From Caldinitratiruptor microaerophilus (lineage in GTDB: Bacteria; Bacillota; Sulfobacillia; Symbiobacteriales; ZC4RG38): a DNA stretch of 64,000 bases. The stretch spans positions 1-64,000 of the forward strand of contig NZ_AP025628.1 in assembly GCF_025999835.1 (NCBI RefSeq), given 5' to 3'. Position numbers and translations under genes: made by a program. Below the pieces are notes generated by a model. It saw only the letters and a list, made by a program, of their open reading frames with translations, was not told where the DNA came from and did no database searches. How positions within the stretch are numbered: the stretch's first letter is position 1; every line of letters begins with the position of its first letter. Of this stretch, positions 56,428 to 64,000 are shown piece after piece.

Positions 56428-57495
56428 CTACCGGGCCTCCGGTTCCTGCGAGTGACCGGTTCCGTACGCGAGGGCCATCGCCTCCACGGCGAGCCGGGCG
56501 GCCAGGAGCGAGGTCACGCCTCCGGGGTCGAGGTACGGATTGACCTCCACGACGTCGAGGCCTGCGAGGGGTCCGGCCTCCGTGACCGCCTGCAGCACCG
56601 CCCGCACCTCCTCGTACGTGAGGCCGCCCGGCTCCGGGCTCGACGTGCCGGGCGCGACGGACGGGTCCAGGCCGTCGACGTCGAGGCTCACGTAGAGGGG
56701 CTCACCGCGGGGGAGGTGACCCAGCGCGGCCTCGATCCCTGACCGGCGCACCTCCCGCATGGTGACGATCCGGTTTCCCCGGCCCACCGCCGCCGCGTAC
56801 GCCTCCGGGTTCGTCCGGATCCCGCGCACGCCCACGACCGTGATGGTGCCGACGAACGGAAGCTCGGCCGCCCGGCGGAAGGGGCTCGAGTTGGAGCGGG
56901 CGTAACCGGCCACGGTGTCGGTGAAGTCCAGGTGGGCATCGATCTGCACCACGTGGAGCCTGCGGCCCGCCCAGACGCCGCCGGACTCGAAGATCGGGGT
57001 GAGCGCGCGCAGGACCGGGTACGTCACGGAGTGGTCGCCGCCGAGCACCACGGGCACCGCGCCGGCCGCCAGGACCGCGGCGATGACGGCCGCCACGCTG
57101 CGGTCGAGGTGCTCGAGGTCGGTGTAGAGGGGGTCGGCGTCACCAACGTCGACCAGCCGGCAACCGGCCAGGTACCAGCGTCCGTCCTGGATGTCCCAGT
57201 AGCCGGGGTTATCGGGGCCCCAGGGCAGGGCGTAGCGGGTGGAGAGGTCCCGGATCGCCCGGGGGGCCAGGCGCTGGCCCGGGCGGTATCCGACCGCGCC
57301 GTCGAACGGCACGCCGAAGACGGCGAAGTGGGCGTCGCCGGGCCTGAGAAGGTCCGGGGCGACGTGCGGGGCCCGGGCGAAGGTCGCGATGCCGACGTAG
57401 GGAAGGTCGGCGCGGGGGACGGCCGGCTGGAGAGCGCCGGGGCCAGCCGGAGCCGGCTCGCCGGCCGGGGAAGGGGGCCGGAGCGCACGGCTCAT
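56428..57495 (-). CDS. hutG: Arginase-family ureohydrolase, probable formimidoylglutamase
   Basis: A 355-aa binuclear-Mn ureohydrolase. Metal-binding motifs are GGDHSVTYPVLR (~150-161), VQIDAHLDFTD (~179-189) and SLDVDGLDPSVAPG (~266-279). The extra ~40 N-terminal residues are Pro-rich. ATG 57495 overlaps the hutI stop (ATGA). Agmatinase-like enzymes share this fold, but the hut context argues for N-formimino-L-glutamate hydrolysis to glutamate and formamide. It is the last gene of the hut operon. Confidence 0.88.
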   Translation of the reverse strand: MSRALRPPSPAGEPAPAGPGALQPAVPRADLPYVGIATFARAPHVAPDLLRPGDAHFAVFGVPFDGAVGYRPGQRLAPRAIRDLSTRYALPWGPDNPGYWDIQDGRWYLAGCRLVDVGDADPLYTDLEHLDRSVAAVIAAVLAAGAVPVVLGGDHSVTYPVLRALTPIFESGGVWAGRRLHVVQIDAHLDFTDTVAGYARSNSSPFRRAAELPFVGTITVVGVRGIRTNPEAYAAAVGRGNRIVTMREVRRSGIEAALGHLPRGEPLYVSLDVDGLDPSVAPGTSSPEPGGLTYEEVRAVLQAVTEAGPLAGLDVVEVNPYLDPGGVTSLLAARLAVEAMALAYGTGHSQEPEAR

Positions 57496-58802
57496 CGTTC
57501 CCACCCGCCCGCCGGTGCGATCTTGCCGGCCTTGAGGACCGCCGCCACCCGGGCGGTACCCAGGCGGTAGGCGAGGTGCTCGTAGGACGGGGCGCCCAAG
57601 ATCACCAGGTCGGCCTGCTTCCCCGGCTCGATGCTGCCGATGCGGTCGGCCCGCTCCAGGGCGTGGGCCGCGCCCAGGGTGGAGGCCACCAGGGCTTCCG
57701 CCGGGGTGAGGCCCATCCCGAGGCAGGCGATGGCCATCACCAGCGCCATGTTGCCGGAGGGCTGGGTGCCCGGGTTGTAGTCGCTGGCCAGGGCGACAGG
57801 CACCCCCGCCGCAATGAGCTTGCGGGCGGGCGCGAAAGGCTCCCCCAGGAACAAGGCCGTCCCGGGGAGGAGCGTGGCCACCGTCCCGGCCGCGCGGAGG
57901 CGCGGGATGTCCTCGTCCCGGATGCGGAGGAGGTGGTCGGCCGAGGCGGCGCCGAGCTCGGCCGCCAGGCCGGCGCCGCCCAGGGGCGCCAGCTCGTCGG
58001 CGTGCAGGCGCGCCCGGAGGCCCAGAGCCTGCGCCGCCCGCACGACCCGGCGCGTCTGGTCGAGGTCGAAGACGCCGGCCTCGCAGAACACGTCGACGTA
58101 CTCCGCCAGGCCCTCCCGGGCCACGGCGGGCAGCATCTCGTGCACGACCCGGTCGACGTAGGCGTCCGGGTCGCCGCGGAACTCCGCGGGGACGGCGTGG
58201 GCGCCCAGGAAGGTCGGGACCACCTCGGGCAGCACGAGCCCCTCGCAGGGCCAGGTGCCGTCCAGGTCGTCGCCCGGGTCGGCCGCCCGGCGGATCGCCC
58301 GCAGCATCTTGAGTTCGTCGGCGGTGGTGAGGCCGTAGCCGCTCTTGACCTCCACCGTGGTGGTGCCGAAGCGGAGGACCTCCAGGAGGCGCTCCCGGAC
58401 GAGGCCGGCAAGCTTCACCTCGGAGGCGGCGCGGGTGTGCCGCACCGTGTCGAGGATGCCGCCCCCTGCCGCGAGGATCTCCTGGTAGGTGGCTCCCGCC
58501 AGGCGGCGGCCGAACTCCTCGGCCCGCCAGCCGGCGAAGCAGAGGTGGGTGTGCGGGTCCACGAAGCCGGGCAGCACCGTGCGGCCCCGGGCGTCGAGGG
58601 TGGCTGCCGGCTCGACCCGGGCGGCCACCTCCGCGTAGGGTCCCACGTCCACGATCCGGCCGCCCCGCACCGCCACGGCGCCGCCGGGGATCAGGCTCAG
58701 GCGGCCCTGGGCCGGCCCTGCCGGGGGCCGGCCGTCTCCTCCCACCGGAGTGGCGACCTGGGCGGCCGGACCCACGAGGAGGTCCACGCGCTGGCGCGCC
58801 AT
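57492..58802 (-). CDS. hutI: Imidazolonepropionase
   Basis: A 436-aa amidohydrolase that opens imidazolone propionate to formiminoglutamate. Metal motif FVDPHTHLCFAGWRAEEF (~77-94), the substrate loop TTVEVKSGYGLTTADELKML (~147-166, split), and His/Asp in LHADELAPLG and ADHLLRI. VALASDYNPGTQPSGNM (~331-347) holds the metal Asp. ATG 58802 follows GGGAGGTGAGG. Confidence 0.95.
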   Translation of the reverse strand: MARQRVDLLVGPAAQVATPVGGDGRPPAGPAQGRLSLIPGGAVAVRGGRIVDVGPYAEVAARVEPAATLDARGRTVLPGFVDPHTHLCFAGWRAEEFGRRLAGATYQEILAAGGGILDTVRHTRAASEVKLAGLVRERLLEVLRFGTTTVEVKSGYGLTTADELKMLRAIRRAADPGDDLDGTWPCEGLVLPEVVPTFLGAHAVPAEFRGDPDAYVDRVVHEMLPAVAREGLAEYVDVFCEAGVFDLDQTRRVVRAAQALGLRARLHADELAPLGGAGLAAELGAASADHLLRIRDEDIPRLRAAGTVATLLPGTALFLGEPFAPARKLIAAGVPVALASDYNPGTQPSGNMALVMAIACLGMGLTPAEALVASTLGAAHALERADRIGSIEPGKQADLVILGAPSYEHLAYRLGTARVAAVLKAGKIAPAGGWER

Positions 58803-58810
58803 CGCTGGCC

Positions 58811-59680
58811 TCACCTCCCCGCCGGGGCCTCGGGGCCCCGGATGTGCGCCTCGGCAGCCGCCAGGACGGGCGGGAGGGTGCCCTGCAGGCGGCCCCGGAG
58901 GTCGGCGGCGGCGCCGCGGAATTCCTCCGCGGCCCGGGCGGCCTCCGGGACGCCGAGCCGGACCAGGCTGCCGGCGTTGATCTCCACGTTGAGGAGCGCT
59001 CCCAGCACCGCCGTCTGGATGAGGTGGGCGGCCACCGCAGCGTCGCTGGCGGAGGCGGGATTCCCCCGCTCCGCCACGGCGGCCGCCAGGGGCACGAGCT
59101 CGATGGCCGTCCGGGCCACGTCCAGGGGCACACGGGCGGCGCCCATGAGGGCGCCGGCGATGGCCGCGGCCCGGGCGGCCTTCTCCGCGTCCGTGTCCTT
59201 CGGCAGCTTGTAGGCCGCCATGACCCGGTCGAACGCCGCGCTGTCGGCGTCCGCCAGGTCCAGGAGGCGGGACCGGCGCACGTCGGCCTCCCGGGCGACC
59301 CGCGCCATCTCTCCGGCGACCTCCGCGAAGCGCTTCCCTTGGCTCAGGCGGGCGACCATGGCGATGAGCCCTGCCGCCATCGCCCCGGCGAGGGCCGAGG
59401 CGGTGCCGCCGCCCGGGGCAGCGGTGCCGGCGGCGAGCGCATCGATGAACGCACCCAGCGCCATGTGGGCGAAGGAGGGGGCGGACGCCTCGCCGGCGCC
59501 CCCGGCGCCCGTTCCCGCCTGCCCCGTCGCGGCCAGGAAGGCCTCGGTGACCCGGTTCTCGAGCACCTGCTCCCGGACGCCCGGGCCGCGGCAGGCCGCG
59601 ACCAGGGCGTCCACCACCTCCTGCCGCCGGCCCTCGCTGAAGTTGGGGACACACTGGACGACCTCGACCACCGGGGCCAC
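58811..59680 (-). CDS. Formiminotransferase-cyclodeaminase with most of the transferase domain deleted
   Basis: A 289-aa protein. Residues 1-35 (VVEVVQCVPNFSEGRR, then ALVAACRGPGV) are the unmistakable start of a glutamate formiminotransferase, but the remaining ~250 residues of that domain are missing. The frame goes on with VREQVLENRVTEAFL, which looks like the end of the transferase, and from ~70 a complete cyclodeaminase (FchA/FTCD C-terminal): FIDALAAGTAAPGGGTASA (~79-97), MVARLSQGKRFAEV and SASDAAVAAHLIQTAVL. So the transferase is lost by in-frame deletion while the cyclodeaminase reading frame is kept. GTG 59680 follows TAGGAAGG. It is the second gene of the hut operon. Confidence 0.9.
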   Translation of the reverse strand: MAPVVEVVQCVPNFSEGRRQEVVDALVAACRGPGVREQVLENRVTEAFLAATGQAGTGAGGAGEASAPSFAHMALGAFIDALAAGTAAPGGGTASALAGAMAAGLIAMVARLSQGKRFAEVAGEMARVAREADVRRSRLLDLADADSAAFDRVMAAYKLPKDTDAEKAARAAAIAGALMGAARVPLDVARTAIELVPLAAAVAERGNPASASDAAVAAHLIQTAVLGALLNVEINAGSLVRLGVPEAARAAEEFRGAAADLRGRLQGTLPPVLAAAEAHIRGPEAPAGR

Positions 59681-59684
59681 CTTC

Positions 59685-61352
59685 CTACATGTTGATCCCG
59701 AGGGACGGCATCTTGATGCCGCGCTCCCGGGCCACCTGCCGGGCGTGCTCGTAGCCGGCGTCGGCGTGGCGGACGACGCCCATGCCGGGGTCGGTGCGCA
59801 GGACGTGGGCGAGACGCCACTCGGCGTTCTCGCTGCCGTCCGCCACCACGACCTGCCCGGCGTGGATGGCGTAGCCGATCCCGACCCCGCCGCCGTGGTG
59901 GACGGACACCCAGGAGGCGCCGGCGGCGGTGTTGATCAGGGCGTTGAGGATGGGCCAGTCGGCGACGGCGTCGGAGCCGTCCAGCATCCCCTCGGTCTCC
60001 CGGTTCGGTGAGGCCACCGACCCGGCGTCCAGGTGGTCCCGGCCGATGACGATCGGCGCCCTGAGCTCGCCGGTCTTCACCATGTGGTTGAACAGGAGGC
60101 CGGCCCGGTCCCGCTCGCCGTAGCCCAGCCAGCAGATGCGGGCGGGGAGGCCCTGGAAGGGCACCTTGTGCCGGGCCAGGCGCAGCCACCGGGCGAGGCC
60201 CTCGTTCTGGTCGCCGAACTCCTTCAGGATGACCTGGTCGGTCTTGTGGATGTCCTCGGGATCGCCGGAGAGCGCCGCCCAGCGGAAGGGGCCCTTGCCC
60301 TCCTCGAAGAGCGGCCGGATGTAGGCCGGCACGAAGCCCGGATAGGCGAACGCCTCCTCGAAGCCGGCCTCCTTCGCCTGGCCCCGCAGGTTGTTGCCGT
60401 AGTCGAAGACCACGGCCCCGGCCTTCTGGAAGTCGACCATCGCCCGGCAGTGCACGGCCATGCTCGCCATGGCCCGCTTCACGTAGTCCTTCGGGTCCCT
60501 CGCCCGGAGCGCCTCGGCCTCGGCCACGGTGAGACCGGCGGGCACGTAGCCGTTCAGCGCGTCATGGGCCGAGGTCTGGTCGGTCACCACGTCGGGGATC
60601 CAGCCCCGGCGCACCAGTTCGGGTTCCACCTCGGCGCAGTTGCCCAGCAGGGCGACAGAAAGGGGCTCCTTCTTGCGCTTCGCCTCATCGACCCACCGGA
60701 GGGCTTCCTCGAGGTCGGCCGTCCAGCGGTCGCAGAAGCCCGTGTCGACCCGGCGGCGGATGCGCCGCTCGTCGACCTCGATGATGAGCCCCACGCCGCC
60801 GTTCATCGTGATGGCGAGCGGTTGGGCGCCCCCCATGCCGCCGAGGCCACCGGTGAGGACGACCCGGCCGGCGAGCGAGCCGCCGAAGTGCTTCCGGGCG
60901 AGGGAGGCGAGGGTCTCGTAGGTGCCCTGGATGATCCCCTGCGAACCGATGTAGATCCAGGACCCGGCCGTCATCTGGCCGAACATGATGAGGCCCTTGC
61001 CTTCCAGCTCCCAGAAGTGCTCCCACGTCGCCCACTTCGGGACCAGGAGCGAGTTGGCGATCAGCACCCGCGGCGCCTTCTCGTGGGTCTCGAACACCGC
61101 GACGGGCTTGCCGGACTGGACCAGCAGGGTCTCGTCGTCCCGCAGGACCTTCAGAGTCTCGACGATCTTCTCGAAGGCCTCCCAGTTCCGGGCCGCCTTG
61201 CCGGCACCGCCGTACACGATGAGCTGATCCGGCTTCTCGGCCACCTCCGGGTCCAGGTTGTTCATGAGCATCCGCATGGCCGCCTCCTGCTGCCAGCCCC
61301 GGCAGGTCAGGGTTGAGCCACGGGGTGCCCGGACGGTCCGTGCCACTGCCAT
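59685..61352 (-). CDS. hutU: Urocanate hydratase
   Basis: A 555-aa urocanase with tightly bound NAD+ (urocanate to imidazolone propionate). Hallmarks are [19 protein letters not shown] (~42-60), the Rossmann-type [18 protein letters not shown] (~163-180), [17 protein letters not shown] (~235-251), [16 protein letters not shown] (~399-414) and [19 protein letters not shown] (~477-495). Length is standard. ATG 61352 follows GGGAGGCGGAG. No histidase (hutH) is seen in the window. Confidence 0.96.
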   Translation of the reverse strand: MAVARTVRAPRGSTLTCRGWQQEAAMRMLMNNLDPEVAEKPDQLIVYGGAGKAARNWEAFEKIVETLKVLRDDETLLVQSGKPVAVFETHEKAPRVLIANSLLVPKWATWEHFWELEGKGLIMFGQMTAGSWIYIGSQGIIQGTYETLASLARKHFGGSLAGRVVLTGGLGGMGGAQPLAITMNGGVGLIIEVDERRIRRRVDTGFCDRWTADLEEALRWVDEAKRKKEPLSVALLGNCAEVEPELVRRGWIPDVVTDQTSAHDALNGYVPAGLTVAEAEALRARDPKDYVKRAMASMAVHCRAMVDFQKAGAVVFDYGNNLRGQAKEAGFEEAFAYPGFVPAYIRPLFEEGKGPFRWAALSGDPEDIHKTDQVILKEFGDQNEGLARWLRLARHKVPFQGLPARICWLGYGERDRAGLLFNHMVKTGELRAPIVIGRDHLDAGSVASPNRETEGMLDGSDAVADWPILNALINTAAGASWVSVHHGGGVGIGYAIHAGQVVVADGSENAEWRLAHVLRTDPGMGVVRHADAGYEHARQVARERGIKMPSLGINM

Positions 61353-61391
61353 GATCTCCGCCTCCCTTGGCTGCGGGTCACCGCAAACGGC

Positions 61392-62249
61392 TCAGAGCGG
61401 CCGATCGGTGCCCGTCGCTCGTTCCCGTGCGGGCGGGCCGTCCGGCCGCGGGGCGACCGGGCCGGCGCGCCGCTGGGCCAGGTCCCGGGTGACCGCGTCC
61501 GTCGCCTCGCGGAGGGCGCTCAGGATCTCGGGCACCCGTTCGTCGCCCAGGCGGAACCGGGGGCCCACGACGCACATCCCCGCCACCACCCGTCCCTCCG
61601 GGTCCCGGACGGGCATCGAGATCGACCGGACGCCCCGGTCCATCTCCTCGTCGCTGATGGCGTAGCCCCTCTCGCGAACCTCCTGCAAGACGGCCTTCAG
61701 GCGGTCCGGGTCGGTGATCGTGTTCTCGGTGTAGCGCGGCAGCCCCACGGAGCGGATGACGGCGTCGACCTCCTCCGGCTCCAGGTAGGCCATCAGCACC
61801 CGGGCCGAGGCGCCTGCGTGGAGCGGCAGCACGACCCCCCGATCGAAGGAGAGGCGCACCACTTGCCGGCTTTCCACCCGCTCCAGACAGATCGCCTCGT
61901 GGCCGCTCACCTGGGTGAGAAGGACCGTTTCCTCCAGCCGCCGGCTGAGGGCGGTCATGTGCGGGCGAGCCACCGCCACGAGCTCCCTTTCCGCCGGAAC
62001 CTTCCCGGCCAGGGAGAGCAGGCGGTTGCCGAGCCAGTACCGGCTCGAGCCCGGCGTCGACGTCACGAGGCCCCAGGCGGAGAGCTTCCGCAGGTACCGG
62101 TAGACGGTGGAGGCCGGGATTCCGGCCTCCGCAGCGATCTCCGCCGCGGTCAGCCCTTCCGGGAATCGTTCGAGGGCGAACAGGATCTGCAGCCCGCGCT
62201 CGAGCGACGCGAGACTGTCTTTATCACTCTGTGATAAATGCTTTCTCAT
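61392..62249 (-). CDS. IclR-family transcriptional regulator of the hut operon
   Basis: A 285-aa IclR protein: winged helix (~15-75; SLERGLQILFAL, LTAAEIAAEAGIPASTVYRYLRKL split) and the effector-binding domain (~90-260; GVVLPLHAGASARVLMAYL, GRVVAGMCVVGP). It lies 39 nt upstream of hutU and is likely the local regulator. The start codon is uncertain: ATG 62249 has a poor SD and lies inside a palindrome. It reads co-directionally into the hut genes. Confidence 0.88.
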   Translation of the reverse strand: MRKHLSQSDKDSLASLERGLQILFALERFPEGLTAAEIAAEAGIPASTVYRYLRKLSAWGLVTSTPGSSRYWLGNRLLSLAGKVPAERELVAVARPHMTALSRRLEETVLLTQVSGHEAICLERVESRQVVRLSFDRGVVLPLHAGASARVLMAYLEPEEVDAVIRSVGLPRYTENTITDPDRLKAVLQEVRERGYAISDEEMDRGVRSISMPVRDPEGRVVAGMCVVGPRFRLGDERVPEILSALREATDAVTRDLAQRRAGPVAPRPDGPPARERATGTDRPL

Positions 62250-62257
62250 AATATGAG
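62220..62257. promoter_or_regulatory. Pair of palindromes at the iclR start (possible autoregulatory operators)
   Basis: TTTATCACTCTGTGATAAA at 62220-62238 is a perfect 19-bp inverted repeat, and CTCATAATATGAG at 62245-62257 is a perfect 13-bp palindrome overlapping the ATG. Both are AT-rich in a GC-rich context. IclR proteins bind such repeats, so these may be their sites; alternatively the regulator starts further downstream. Confidence 0.5.
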
Positions 62258-62302
62258 CATTCGTTCCCGACGTGGCAATTCCCTGCTGGCCATGTCAGCG
62301 GC

Positions 62303-62341
62303 GAAGAAAAAACAGGCGCCCCCCGGAAGCTCCGAGGGGCG
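62303..62341 (-). terminator. Terminator of chdC on the minus strand
   Basis: On the minus strand CGCCCC-TCGG pairs with CCG-GGGGGCG, followed by CCTGTTTTTTC (forward GAAAAAACAGG at 62305-62315). It lies 20-58 nt after the chdC stop. Confidence 0.75.
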
Positions 62342-62360
62342 GGACCGTGGCGCCGGGCGT

Positions 62361-63119
62361 CTAGACGCCGAGGTACTCCGGCAGGTCCTCCGGTTGGAGG
62401 CGCAGGCCCACGTAGAACGGGCCGAAGACGGCGTAGCGGGCGCTCACCTCGTCGAACCGCATCTCGTAGACGAGCTTCTTGAACTGCAGCGGATCGTCCG
62501 CGAAGAGCGTGACGCCCCATTCCCAGTCGTCGAGCCCCATCGCCCCGGTGATCACCTGCGTCACCAGACCCGCGTACTTCCGCCCGGTGGCCCCGTGTGC
62601 GGCCATGAGCTCGGCCCGCCGCTCCGGCGGGAGCATGAACCAGTTGTCCTCGCCTTCGCGCTTCTTGTTCATCGGGTAGAAGCAGATGTGCGAGGTGTCC
62701 GGGATCCGGGGCTTCAGGCGGCGCTGCAGGTACGCCTGTGTTTCCGGGCTTGCCGTCTCCCCGCCGCGGGCGCCTTCCCCGTGCCGGCTCAGCTCGACCA
62801 CCGAGACGAAGGAGGTCGTCTGGCGGGTGACGCCCGCCAGCCGGGTCTTGTCGAAGGCCAGCTCAAGGTCCCGCAGGTCCCGGAGAGTCGGGCGGAAGTG
62901 GAGGATCAGGAGGTCGCCCTTGTGGCCGAGCACGCTGTAGATGGCGCTGCTGCCTTCCGGGCTGTCCTCCACCTTCTGGCAGGATGTGAAGAAGGCAACG
63001 GCTTCCTTCACGGCATCGTCCCGCTGGCCGGGGGAGAGGCGCTTCCACGCCTCCCAGTCGACCTTCCGCAGGTCGTGCAGGGCGTACCATCCCTCGAGGG
63101 TCTCGGGGGCCGATGGCAT
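62361..63119 (-). CDS. chdC: Coproheme decarboxylase (HemQ/ChdC)
   Basis: A 252-aa chlorite-dismutase-fold enzyme that converts coproheme III to protoheme (last step of the Gram-positive heme pathway). The catalytic Tyr lies in ICFYPMNKKREGEDNWFML (~144-162) and the proximal His in AAHGATGRKYAGLVTQV (~173-189). The N-terminal half has GWYALHDLRKVDW (~10-22). Heme made here would feed the CtaB/CtaA synthase of the oxidase operon. GGGAGGGG precedes ATG 63119. Length normal. Confidence 0.95.
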   Translation of the reverse strand: MPSAPETLEGWYALHDLRKVDWEAWKRLSPGQRDDAVKEAVAFFTSCQKVEDSPEGSSAIYSVLGHKGDLLILHFRPTLRDLRDLELAFDKTRLAGVTRQTTSFVSVVELSRHGEGARGGETASPETQAYLQRRLKPRIPDTSHICFYPMNKKREGEDNWFMLPPERRAELMAAHGATGRKYAGLVTQVITGAMGLDDWEWGVTLFADDPLQFKKLVYEMRFDEVSARYAVFGPFYVGLRLQPEDLPEYLGV

Positions 63120-63164
63120 GGCAAATCCCCTCCCGTGGGTATCGGTGCAGCGCCGGTGCTCCGC

Positions 63165-64000
63165 CTAGGCCCGCTCCGGGCCGGCGGGGCCACGCGCTAC
63201 CGAGCGCGTGAACGCTGCGATCGCTGCGAAGTCCTGATCGCCGAGGCCGGCGGCACGGGCCGCTGCGTACGCCCCGTGCGCCGCAGCCGCCGCGGGGAGC
63301 GCCGTCCCCAGCCGGTGGGCCTCCAGGAGGGCCAGACCCAGGTCCTTCTCCATCCAGCGGAGCTGAAAGGCGGGCGGGAAGTCCCCCGACTGCATGAGCG
63401 GGGCCTTCATCCGGACGATGGGAGCGCCTGCCGGACCTTCCATGAGCATCCGAACGATCGCGTCCCGCTCGAGGCCGAGCCCGTCGGCCAGCGCCAGCGC
63501 CTCGCCCAGCGCGGCGACGAGGGTGCCGGTGAGCATGTTCGCCACGATCTTGGCCGCGGCCCCCTGTCCCGCGGCACCGAAGTGGTGCACGCTCTGGCCC
63601 ATGGCGTCGAGAACCGGTCGCGCCCGGGTGAGCGCCTCCGGGTTCCCGCCCACCAGGAACGTGAGCGTACCGTCGGTCGCGGGCTTCACGCTGCCCAGGA
63701 CCGGGGCGTCCAGGTACTCCACGCGGGCTCTTGCAGCCGCCTCCGCCATCTCCCGGGCCGCCGACGGGCCGATGGTCGAGGCGTCGATCCACACGGCGCC
63801 ACTCCGGCAGGCGGCGAGGAAGCCGTCCGTCCCCAGGGCGACCTGCCGGACCGCGGCCGGGTCGCCCAGCATGGTCACGATGAAATCGGCCCCGCGAACG
63901 GCTTCCCGGGGAGTGCCGGCCAATCGCCCGCCGGCCTCCACCAGCGGCTGGCCCTTCTCGGGAGTCCGGTTCCACCCGGTGACGGAAAAGCCCTTGCGCT
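63165..64000 (-). CDS. 3-hydroxyisobutyrate dehydrogenase-like beta-hydroxyacid dehydrogenase (N-terminus cut by the window)
   Basis: The frame continues through the window end (residues RKGFSVTGWNRTPEKGQPLVEAGG are visible upstream, split as GFSVTGWNRT), so the Rossmann dinucleotide motif lies outside. Visible motifs are DAPVLGSVKPATDGTLTFLVGG (substrate-binding, in two parts), GAAGQGAAAKIVANMLTG with the catalytic Lys and Asn, and MQSGDFPPAFQLRWMEKDLGLAL. It belongs to the 3-hydroxyisobutyrate/glyoxylate-succinic-semialdehyde reductase family. Stop codon at 63165, 45 nt before chdC. Confidence 0.85.
   Translation of the reverse strand, partial: RKGFSVTGWNRTPEKGQPLVEAGGRLAGTPREAVRGADFIVTMLGDPAAVRQVALGTDGFLAACRSGAVWIDASTIGPSAAREMAEAAARARVEYLDAPVLGSVKPATDGTLTFLVGGNPEALTRARPVLDAMGQSVHHFGAAGQGAAAKIVANMLTGTLVAALGEALALADGLGLERDAIVRMLMEGPAGAPIVRMKAPLMQSGDFPPAFQLRWMEKDLGLALLEAHRLGTALPAAAAAHGAYAAARAAGLGDQDFAAIAAFTRSVARGPAGPERA

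Noticed and set aside
56428-59133. One 901-codon minus-strand frame
   Set aside because: Only its last 355 codons are hutG; the first part is antisense/out-of-frame hutI and cyclodeaminase sequence.

Overview
The window is a very GC-rich bacterial chromosome segment, most likely from a spore-forming, aerobically respiring, high-GC member of the Firmicutes (a Symbiobacterium/Caldinitratiruptor/Thermaerobacter-like lineage). Three things point there: Gram-positive RNA regulation (a T-box leader and an FMN riboswitch with Rho-independent terminators), sporulation-associated genes (an alpha/beta SASP, SpoVB-like and FtsW/SpoVE-like proteins, DUF2619/YqhV) and Bacillus-style gene orders (fadN-fadA-fadE; ctaC-D-E-F). 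The species cannot be fixed from the sequence alone.

Layout. 1-5660: a complete rRNA operon (16S-23S-5S) followed by tRNA-Arg, tRNA-Gly, tRNA-His and a second near-identical tRNA-Arg. 5740-6445: the decayed N-terminal part of an Lhr-type helicase. 6584-8779: small unknown genes and xdhC. 8776-14263 (minus): a riboflavin operon (ribD-ribE-ribBA-ribU-ribH-yigZ) under a recognisable promoter and FMN riboswitch. 14339-19428: SpoVB-like flippase, MarR regulator, DUF47-Pit phosphate uptake pair, pheA. 19520-28618: T-box-controlled branched-chain amino-acid operon ilvN-C-leuA-C-D-ilvD-ilvB, then fructose-bisphosphate aldolase. 29650-29869: a relic of a second cytochrome oxidase operon. 30026-37836: M42 peptidase, EndoIII-like glycosylase, glutamine amidotransferase, BtuF-like protein, FtsW, a possible degenerate GIY-YIG protein, SASP, small membrane proteins, MFS exporter. 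37843-43314: beta-oxidation operon fadN-fadA-fadE behind a palindromic operator. 43390-44445: beta-propeller protein. 44619-46231: a complete ISLre2-type insertion sequence with a 9-bp target duplication. 46248-52903: caa3 oxidase operon with a fused heme O/heme A synthase gene and a copper lipoprotein. 53099-56286: Nramp-like transporter, aminotransferase, DUF488. 56428-62257 (minus): histidine-utilisation cluster under an IclR regulator. 62361-64000 (minus): chdC (coproheme decarboxylase) and a partial 3-hydroxyisobutyrate dehydrogenase-like gene.

How the genes work together. Riboflavin synthesis and salvage are controlled by FMN, and the Val/Leu/Ile pathway by uncharged tRNA. Fatty-acid degradation and histidine degradation feed reduced carriers to a caa3-type oxidase whose heme A is made by the fused CtaA-CtaB protein. 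Most of the window is ordinary metabolism. No CRISPR array, prophage or recognisable defence island was seen. The most unusual items are an FMN aptamer with an extra hairpin, a probable CTG-initiated ribE, a formiminotransferase-cyclodeaminase that lost almost all of its transferase domain, the oxidase and helicase relics, the CtaA-CtaB fusion, and the long FtsW tail antisense to its neighbour.
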